Assembly (NCBI RefSeq): GCF_036237315.1
Contig: NZ_CP108356.1
Coordinates: 1,674,001 to 1,738,000, forward strand
DNA: 64,000 nucleotides
Source of the DNA: Streptomyces sp. NBC_01351
GTDB taxonomy: Bacteria; Actinomycetota; Actinomycetes; Streptomycetales; Streptomycetaceae
Direction: 5' to 3'
Below, in pieces: positions 58,501-64,000 of this stretch. The first letter of the stretch is position 1. The number at the start of each line of letters is the position of its first letter. The notes under the pieces were generated by a model. That model did no database searches. It saw only the letters and a list, made by a program, of their open reading frames with translations, and was not told where the DNA came from. The translations under genes and the position numbers were made by a program.

Positions 58501-60264
58501 TCAACCCGGGATCGGGGTCGAGTAGAGGTCGTAGCTGGTCTGGGTGGAGAAGCGGAGCTGGACCTCGTGCCGGATCCGGGTCTCGCATTCCGGCGGGAGG
58601 TCGGCGACGCGCGCGCCGAGGCGCCGGGCGATGCGGTGCAGTGCGGCGGCGGCCCAGGAGGGGTCGGCGAGGAACGGGTCGGGGCCGTAGCGGCCCTGGT
58701 CCCACAGGCCGAGTACGGCGGCCCCGGCCAGCAGGAGGGCGTAGCGGTCCATGAGGGCGAACTTCGCGGGCTGCGTGGCGGCCCCCGACCCGGCGGACTC
58801 CAGCCGCAGCACCCGGCCGCGTACGTCGCGGAATTCCTCGACGAGCTGGCCGGCGAGGGTGCGCAGGGCGCGCTCGACGGAGCTGTTGCCGTCGATGCCG
58901 GCGGCGACGGCGAGCATGGTGGCGCTGAGCGAGTCCCGTCCGCAGGCGAGCGCGAGCCGGTCGGTGCGCAGGGGCGGCAGGTCGCCGCTCAGCCGGAACA
59001 GGCCGGAGGGGGCCTCGTCCTCGACGAACCAGGAGCCGCGGGCCAGGCGCGGCATCTGGGGGATGACGGTGGCCTGGCAGGCGACGGTCCCGGCGTGGCC
59101 GAGGCTGAGCACGGGGACGTCCCTGACGTGCTTCTGGAAGATGCCCAGGGTCCCCTCGCGGGTGTAGAAGCCGGAGCCCAGGACGATGGACAGGTCGTAC
59201 ATGGTCTCGGTGAGGACGCGGGGCAGCAGGTACTTCAGGGCGGCCGAGTAGACGCTTGTCTCGGCGGGCAGCAGGTGCAGGGCGCGGGTGGCGACGACGG
59301 CGAGGCTGTCGTACAGCAGCAGGTTGACGAAGGCGTTGGTGAGGGCCGCGCCGGTGCGGCCGCCGTCGATGCCGCGGGACTGCCAGCCGCCGGACTGTTC
59401 CCGGTCGAAGCGGACGGCGGTGCGCAGGCTGGTGTCGAGGGCGGCGACGGCGGTCGCGGCGATCACGGTGCGGCTGATCTGGAAGGAGCGCAGGGCGGTT
59501 TCGATGCCGCTGCCCTCGGGACCCAGCAGCGCGGACCGGGGTACGGGGCAGTCGTCGAACTCCACGCCGGCGAACCGGCAGCCGCGCAGTCCGACGGGGA
59601 TCCTGCGGGCGGTGACGGCCGCGTGGACGTCCGTGAGCTGCTCGGGCTCCAGCAGCAGGACGGAGTGACTGCGGCTGCCCGGGGACGGGTCGGTGCGGCA
59701 GAACAGGACGAGCGCCCCGGCCCGTTCCAGGTTGTTGACCATCGGTTTGCCGCCGCTGATCAGGTAGCCGTCGGGGCCCCGGCGGGCGGTGACCTGGCTG
59801 CGTACGTAGTCGTTGCTGTGGGCGGTCTCGTGCTGGGCGATCGCCGCCTTGCCGCCCTCGCGCAGCAGCCCGGCCAGCCAGTGGCGCTGCCGGGAGCTGC
59901 CCGCGGTCCACACGTCGGAGGCGGCCATGAAGGTGGTCATGCCGTGGCCCATGGCCAGGCCCACGTCCCGGCGGAAGACCGGCCGCATGATCCTGACCAG
60001 GGTGTCCATCGCGTCGAGCCGGCCGCCCAGGGCGCGCGGGATGTACTCGTCGGTGATCCCGAACTCGTCGAGGAGCGCTTCTCCTGCGGCGAAGGGCACG
60101 GCCGCCCGGTCGGCTTCCAGCAGGGCGGTGTAGCCGGCCGGGTTGGCGGGGTCCGAGGGGTCGCCGAGCAGGGCCTCCAGTTCGGCGACGCGGGCCCGGA
60201 CGGCGCTCTCGCGCTGCTGCGCGGCGCTGCCGGTGGTGACCCGGTCGCCGAGCAGGGCCGTCAC
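58501..60264 (-). CDS. Acyl-CoA/acyl-ACP dehydrogenase-like flavoprotein
   Basis: A 587-residue member of the acyl-CoA dehydrogenase superfamily, longer than the usual ~390. Landmarks are FGITDEYIPRALGG, AAIAQHETAHSNDYVRSQVTARRGPDGYLISGGKPMVNNLERAGALVLFCRTD (beta-domain), and the helical domain around LGPEGSGIETALRSFQISRTVIAATAVAALDTSLRTAVRFDREQ. A C-terminal extension of about 200 residues follows. It likely introduces an alpha,beta double bond into the acyl chain on the carrier protein. Its GTG at 60264 overlaps the ligase stop by four bases (GTGA). Confidence 0.85.
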   Translation of the reverse strand: MTALLGDRVTTGSAAQQRESAVRARVAELEALLGDPSDPANPAGYTALLEADRAAVPFAAGEALLDEFGITDEYIPRALGGRLDAMDTLVRIMRPVFRRDVGLAMGHGMTTFMAASDVWTAGSSRQRHWLAGLLREGGKAAIAQHETAHSNDYVRSQVTARRGPDGYLISGGKPMVNNLERAGALVLFCRTDPSPGSRSHSVLLLEPEQLTDVHAAVTARRIPVGLRGCRFAGVEFDDCPVPRSALLGPEGSGIETALRSFQISRTVIAATAVAALDTSLRTAVRFDREQSGGWQSRGIDGGRTGAALTNAFVNLLLYDSLAVVATRALHLLPAETSVYSAALKYLLPRVLTETMYDLSIVLGSGFYTREGTLGIFQKHVRDVPVLSLGHAGTVACQATVIPQMPRLARGSWFVEDEAPSGLFRLSGDLPPLRTDRLALACGRDSLSATMLAVAAGIDGNSSVERALRTLAGQLVEEFRDVRGRVLRLESAGSGAATQPAKFALMDRYALLLAGAAVLGLWDQGRYGPDPFLADPSWAAAALHRIARRLGARVADLPPECETRIRHEVQLRFSTQTSYDLYSTPIPG

Positions 60265-62084
60265 CACCGCCTTCCTCCGTCGGCTCCCTCCGGCCGCAGC
60301 AGGTCTTCTCCGAACAGCACGTCCTCGGCACGGGCCAGCGCCCACACGTCGGGGGTGAGCACCTCGTACTCGCCGCGCACGACGCCGTCGAGGAACAGCT
60401 TGCGCATCAGGGTGCGCTGGACCTTGCCGCTGCTGGTGCGGCGGACGGCGCCGGGGCGTACGAGCAGGATGTTGCCGGCCGGGATCTCGAACTCCTGGCC
60501 GATGAGGGCCTGGATCTTCTGGGCGACGGTCCGCAGTTCGGCGCTGCCCGCTCCGCGCACCTCCTGGACGAGGACGAGGTGCTCGCGGCCCGCGTCCACG
60601 GAGAACGCGGCGCCGGCGCCGAAGGTCAGGGCGGGGCTGACGGTCCGCGCCGCCCATTCGACGTCCTGCGGGTACACGTTGCGGCCGTTGATGATGATGA
60701 CTTCCTTGAGCCGCCCGGTGACGAACAGCTCGCCGTCCTCCAGCATCCCCAGGTCGCCGGTGCGCAGGAAGTTGCTCTCCTCGTCGTTGAGGCTGGCGCG
60801 GAAGGTGCGCACGGTCTCGGTGGGCCGCTGCCAGTAGCCGCGGGCCACGCTGTAGCCGCGCAGCCAGATCTCGCCGACGACGCCGGGCGGCAGCTCGTGG
60901 TGGGTGAGCGGGTCGACGATGCGCACCTCGATGTCCACGGGGGTGCCGCAGCCGATCAGGGTCTGGTGGCGCTCCGTGCTGGTGACCGGCGGTCCGGCGG
61001 TGACGACCCGGTCCCGTTCCAGGGCGGTCTTGTTGAACACCTTGCGGACGTGCGGGGTGCCGGGGACGCCGCCGGAGACGACCAGGGTGGCCTCGGCCAG
61101 TCCGTAGCAGGGGCGCAGCGCCTCGGGGCGGAAGCCGGCGGGGGCGAAGCGTTCGGCGAACTCGTCCAGGCTCTCGGGGCGCACCGGTTCGGCGCCGTTG
61201 AGGGCGAGGCGCCAGCGGGACAGGTCGAGGGCGGCGATCTGCTCGTCCTTGACACGGCGGACGCACAGGTCGTAGCAGAAGTTGGGGCCTCCGCCCACGG
61301 TGACGCCGTACTCGTCGATGGCCTGGAGCCAGCGCAGCGGGCGTTTGACGAAGGACAGCGGGGTCACCTGGACGCTGTGGCTGCCGAGGAAGACCGGGTG
61401 GAGGAGGTGGGCGACCAGGCCCATGTCGTGGAAGTAGGGCAGCCAGCTACCGAAGACATCCTCGCGGGTGGTCTGCAGCAGTTTCCGCAGGGCGGTCTGG
61501 TTGGCGAGGAGGTTGCGGTGCGAGACGGTCACCCCGCGCGGTTCGGAGACCGAGCCGGAGGTGTACTGGAGGAAGACGAGGTCGTCGGGGCGCGCGGTGA
61601 CGGGCTGCCAGGCTTCGGGGTCGCCGATGCCGGGGACGTCGGTGACCACGCAGGCGGCGTCGGACCGGGAGTTGCGGGCCAGCCACAGGGCGACCTCGGG
61701 GGCGGCGCCGGTCTCGGTGAGGACGACCTTGGCGCCGGTGTCCTTGAGGACGGCGGTGGTGCGGTTGAGCCGCTTGTCGCGCCCGGCCTCGCCGGGCGGC
61801 GGGACGGGGACGGCGACGGCGCCCGCGTAGAGGCAGCCGGCGAAGGCCTTGAGGAACTCCAGGGTCGAGGAGTAGACGAGCAGCACGGGCTGCTCGGCCA
61901 CTCCGTACTCCTGGAGGCAGGCCGCGATGCGTCTGGCCTCGCGGTCGAGCTCTCCGTAGGTGAGGTGTTCGGCCACTGCTCCGCCGGCCGTGTCGCGGAG
62001 GAAGACGTGCACATCCTCGTCGGCGAGTTCAGCCGTCCGAACGCGGAGCAGTTCGGTGAAGGTGGCGAAGCGTGACTCTGACAT
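60261..62084 (-). CDS. Fatty acyl-AMP ligase (FAAL)
   Basis: A 607-residue adenylating enzyme of the FadD32/FAAL class. It has FLQYTSGSVSEPRGVTVSH (A3), GSWLPYFHDMGLVAHLLHPVFLGSHSVQVTPLSFVKRPLRWLQAIDEYGVTVGGGPNFCYDLCVRRV (the FAAL-type segment), LRTGDLGMLEDGELFVTGRLKEVIIINGRNVYPQDVE and the C-terminal RRTSSGKVQRTLMRKLF. FAALs activate fatty acids as adenylates and pass them to carrier proteins without CoA. It is the first gene of the minus-strand biosynthetic operon. ATG 62084 is used; ATG 62093 adds three residues. Confidence 0.93.
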   Translation of the reverse strand: MSESRFATFTELLRVRTAELADEDVHVFLRDTAGGAVAEHLTYGELDREARRIAACLQEYGVAEQPVLLVYSSTLEFLKAFAGCLYAGAVAVPVPPPGEAGRDKRLNRTTAVLKDTGAKVVLTETGAAPEVALWLARNSRSDAACVVTDVPGIGDPEAWQPVTARPDDLVFLQYTSGSVSEPRGVTVSHRNLLANQTALRKLLQTTREDVFGSWLPYFHDMGLVAHLLHPVFLGSHSVQVTPLSFVKRPLRWLQAIDEYGVTVGGGPNFCYDLCVRRVKDEQIAALDLSRWRLALNGAEPVRPESLDEFAERFAPAGFRPEALRPCYGLAEATLVVSGGVPGTPHVRKVFNKTALERDRVVTAGPPVTSTERHQTLIGCGTPVDIEVRIVDPLTHHELPPGVVGEIWLRGYSVARGYWQRPTETVRTFRASLNDEESNFLRTGDLGMLEDGELFVTGRLKEVIIINGRNVYPQDVEWAARTVSPALTFGAGAAFSVDAGREHLVLVQEVRGAGSAELRTVAQKIQALIGQEFEIPAGNILLVRPGAVRRTSSGKVQRTLMRKLFLDGVVRGEYEVLTPDVWALARAEDVLFGEDLLRPEGADGGRRW

Positions 62085-62148
62085 CCGCGGCATCCCCTCG
62101 CGTCTGCGGGCCCGTGGATTGTGCGGACCTCGTTTCCCACCGATACTC

Positions 62149-62175
62149 CGCAAGCGTCCTTAAGGTTCGCTTGCG
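62149..62175. promoter_or_regulatory. Near-perfect palindrome in the divergent cluster promoter
   Basis: Arms CGCAAGCG and CGCTTGCG flank an inner CCTTAAGG palindrome; the two halves match apart from a one-base spacing difference. It lies between the FAAL operon (starts 62084, minus) and the discrete acyltransferase (starts 62240, plus), so it is well placed as an operator for a cluster regulator. Confidence 0.6.
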
Positions 62176-62239
62176 CGGCCTCCAACTCAGGGGGCGGCAG
62201 GGGTGCTCGGTGGCGGGGGGGAACGGCAACGCTCGATCC

Positions 62240-63205
62240 ATGAACACTCACACCGAAACCGGGAGTGTGCCGGAGACGGCGATCGTCTTTCCCGGAATGC
62301 AGCCGACGGCCTTCTCCGAGGTCGCCAAATTCATGCTGGTCAATCCGTACGCGCGCGAGCTGTACGCCGTCGCCGACGACGTACTCGGATATCGGCTGGC
62401 CGACCGCTACCAGCAGACCGAGGGCGACTATTCCCTGTACGGGCAGATCTCCTTCGTGGTGAACTGCCTCGCCCTGGCGCGTTGGGCCGGGGAGCGGCTG
62501 GAGATGGATCCGGCCTATGTGACGGGACCGAGCTTCGGCGCCCGCGCCGCCGCCGTCTACTCCGGGGTGCTCGAATTCGCCGACGCCGTGTCGATGACCG
62601 CCCGCCTGGCGGACACGATGGAGGAGTACTTCGCGCGGGAGCATCCGGCGCTGGTCACCCAGTCGATCGCGCGGGTGCCGCAGGACAAGGTCGAGGTGCT
62701 GCGCGGGGAGCTCGACGAGCGGGGCGAGTGGAGCGACGTGTCCTGCGTCGTCGACCACGACTTCACGATGCTCACCGTCCACGAGGCGGTCCTGGACTGG
62801 CTCCAGCGGCGGATCCGGTCCTTCGGCGGGATGCCGATGTACACGATGAAGCCGCCCATGCACTCGTACCTCTTCGACGGGCTGCGCGAGCGGGTGGCGG
62901 CGGAGATCTTCGACGGGCTCACCTGGTCCGAGCCCCGGCTGCCGCTCGTCGCGGACCAGGACGGCCGCGTGGTGACCACCGGCGAGGGGGTGCGGGAGAT
63001 GCTGCTGGACGGGTTCGTCCGTACGGTGCGCTGGCCCGAGGTGGTGTCCGCGCTGAAGGGGGCGGGCGTCGGCCGGCTGTACGTGTCCGGGCAGGACGGG
63101 CTGTTCACCCGGGTCGCGTGCACGACCCGTGCCTTCGAGGTGGTGCCGGTGACGCCCAGGTCGGCGATGCGGCCGGTGCGGCGGCGGCTGTCGGTGGCCG
63201 CCTGA
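62240..63205 (+). CDS. Discrete acyltransferase (FabD/trans-AT-like)
   Basis: A 321-residue malonyl-CoA:ACP transacylase-fold protein. It opens AIVFPGMQPTAF, has the nucleophile serine 98 in YVTGPSFGARAAAVYSG (GPSFG instead of GHSxG), and the catalytic histidine near residue 207 in PPMHSYLFDGLRE. The C-terminal part (LYVSGQDGLFTRV) is normal. The KS-AT-ACP module already has its own AT, so this protein may load another carrier, edit stalled chains by hydrolysis, or transfer the finished chain. It is transcribed away from the main operon across the palindrome. Confidence 0.8.
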   Translation: MNTHTETGSVPETAIVFPGMQPTAFSEVAKFMLVNPYARELYAVADDVLGYRLADRYQQTEGDYSLYGQISFVVNCLALARWAGERLEMDPAYVTGPSFGARAAAVYSGVLEFADAVSMTARLADTMEEYFAREHPALVTQSIARVPQDKVEVLRGELDERGEWSDVSCVVDHDFTMLTVHEAVLDWLQRRIRSFGGMPMYTMKPPMHSYLFDGLRERVAAEIFDGLTWSEPRLPLVADQDGRVVTTGEGVREMLLDGFVRTVRWPEVVSALKGAGVGRLYVSGQDGLFTRVACTTRAFEVVPVTPRSAMRPVRRRLSVAA

Positions 63206-63216
63206 GCCTGGGGCAT

Positions 63217-63257
63217 GAGTGAGGGGCCGGTACCCGCTGGGTACCGGCCCCTCACTC
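63217..63257. terminator. Bidirectional terminator at the cluster edge
   Basis: A 19-bp perfect stem (inner arm GAGGGGCCGGTACCC, loop GCT) lies 12 bp after the acyltransferase stop and 36 bp from the stop of the converging propeller gene. It is well placed to end both transcripts and marks the right boundary of the cluster. Confidence 0.85.
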
Positions 63258-63292
63258 GTGTGCGGTTGCCTGCCTAGCTTGCCCTGCTTGCC

Positions 63293-64000
63293 CTACTTGC
63301 CGTCCACCGTGAAGGCGTAGAAAGTGCCCTCGGTGAGGCTGCCGGTGGTGCCGCCGCCGTTGGAGAAGCGGGCGTAGCCGTTGCCCCAGTAGACGGTGCC
63401 GTCGACGACCGCGGGGCCCGCGTTGGAGGAGTACGGCGCGGTGAAGTCCCACAGGTAGGCGCCGGTCGCTCCGTCGAACGCGTACATGCGGCCGCTGGTG
63501 GAGCCGCCGAAGACGACGCCGTTCGCGGTGGTCAGGGCGCCCCAGGCGAAGCCGTCGGTGCGGTCGGCGACCTGCCAGAGGATGCGTCCGGTCTGCGGGT
63601 CGAGGGCCGCGAAGGAGCTGCGGGTCGTCGTCGTGCCGTCGGCCAGCTGGTAGGGCTGTCGGTTGAAGTTGGCCTCGGCGATGTAGATCCGCTTGTCGTC
63701 ATTGGCCGTGCCCCACTGGATGCCGCCGATGTGGCCGCCGGGGCCGGCCGCCGCGCTCCAGACGACCTGTCCGGTGGCCGCGTCCATCAGCCAGTACTCG
63801 CCGCTCTTCTCGCCCGCGCCGATCACCTTGCGGGGGCAGCCGTCGGGCCCCTTGATGGTGATGAGGTGCGCGCCGTCGCCGAAGTCGTAGTCGTAACCCG
63901 GGTTCGGCGGGCAGTTGTTGGGCGGGAAGCCGGGAAGGCAGCCGGTGTTCCAGGCGTCGAACCGCTTGGCTCCTGTGTTCCACTTGACCTGGCCGGTCCG
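63293..64000 (-). CDS. PQQ-type beta-propeller dehydrogenase-like protein (5' end outside window)
   Basis: The 235 codons at the C-terminal end of a larger gene that continues past the window edge in frame. Repeated propeller blades are visible: RTGQVKWNTG, ATGQVVWSAAAGPGGHIGGIQWGTANDDKRIYIAEANF, DPQTGRILWQVADRTDGFAWGALTTANGVVFGGSTSGRMYAFDGATGAYLWDF and VVDGTVYWGNGY. Segments PPNPGYDYDFGDGAHLITIKGPDGCPRKVIGAGEKSGEYWLMD match the PQQ-dependent / polyvinyl-alcohol-dehydrogenase-like family. Such enzymes are secreted or periplasmic-type; the N-terminus cannot be examined. It is separated from the cluster by the terminator and is probably not part of it. Confidence 0.82.
   Translation of the reverse strand, partial: RTGQVKWNTGAKRFDAWNTGCLPGFPPNNCPPNPGYDYDFGDGAHLITIKGPDGCPRKVIGAGEKSGEYWLMDAATGQVVWSAAAGPGGHIGGIQWGTANDDKRIYIAEANFNRQPYQLADGTTTTRSSFAALDPQTGRILWQVADRTDGFAWGALTTANGVVFGGSTSGRMYAFDGATGAYLWDFTAPYSSNAGPAVVDGTVYWGNGYARFSNGGGTTGSLTEGTFYAFTVDGK

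Noticed and set aside
51102..63205. Lipopeptide (NRPS) interpretation, because FAAL, ACP and acyl-CoA dehydrogenase sets also start lipopeptides
   Set aside because: No condensation or NRPS adenylation domains appear; FkbH, KASIII and KS-AT-ACP point to a tetronate.
1..64000. tRNA, rRNA or integrase-linked attachment sites
   Set aside because: None was recognised by eye; a tRNAscan-SE/att search would be needed to exclude them.

Overview
The window is high-GC actinobacterial DNA, almost certainly a Streptomyces chromosome. Third-position GC is very high, GTG starts are common, regulators are of SARP, LAL/LuxR, MocR and PadR types, and several insertion-sequence families typical of Streptomyces are present. 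No tRNA, rRNA or CRISPR array was recognised.

Positions 1-4.7 kb: the 3' end of a CorA-type ion transporter and a decayed CorA-like scrap, then a PLP aminotransferase/MFS exporter operon (minus) whose start codon overlaps that of a divergent MocR regulator.

Positions 5.1-16.5 kb: a mobile-element junkyard. It holds three apparently complete insertion sequences: IS5/IS427-type at 5130-6131 with a -1 frameshift signal, IS630-type at 10613-12028, and IS30-type at 15210-16443. Around them lie fragments of at least five other transposases and the 3' end of a relaxase, which suggests a decayed conjugative or mobilisable element. Intact cargo includes a macro-domain protein, a NADAR (YbiA-like) protein, a HEAT-repeat protein ending in a lipoyl/biotinyl-like domain, and several unrecognised small proteins.

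Positions 16.4-35.3 kb: mostly single genes and small operons. These are a NarL-type two-component system, a broken LuxR gene, a PadR/permease-prefix operon divergent from two small membrane proteins, an SDR/AraC divergent pair, a HopJ-family protein, a ~1,580-residue HEAT-like protein, an FAD monooxygenase-like enzyme, a HypE-like AIR-synthase protein and a GPH-type MFS transporter.

Positions 35.4-63.2 kb: a biosynthetic gene cluster. The regulatory and accessory half (35.4-51.1 kb) encodes an AfsA-like protein, a SARP-ATPase, two large ATPase-LuxR regulators, a degenerate AMP-binding protein, a degenerate polyprenyl-synthase-like protein, a metallophosphoesterase, a phosphopantetheinyl transferase and a further HTH regulator. 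The enzymatic half (51.1-62.1 kb, minus strand, tightly overlapping genes) encodes, in transcription order: fatty acyl-AMP ligase, acyl-CoA-dehydrogenase-like protein, carrier protein, KS-AT-ACP polyketide synthase, KASIII-like enzyme, FkbH-like glyceryl transferase/phosphatase, a second carrier protein and a second phosphopantetheinyl transferase. A discrete acyltransferase is divergent across a 155-bp region holding a near-perfect palindrome. The inferred logic is: a fatty acid is activated and loaded on a carrier, perhaps desaturated, extended once by malonyl to a beta-ketoacyl thioester, and joined by the KASIII-like enzyme to a glyceryl unit supplied by FkbH and the small carrier. This matches the known route to 3-acyl-5-hydroxymethyl tetronates of RK-682 type, so an acyltetronate is the best product prediction.

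The window ends inside a PQQ-type beta-propeller gene, separated from the cluster by a strong hairpin.
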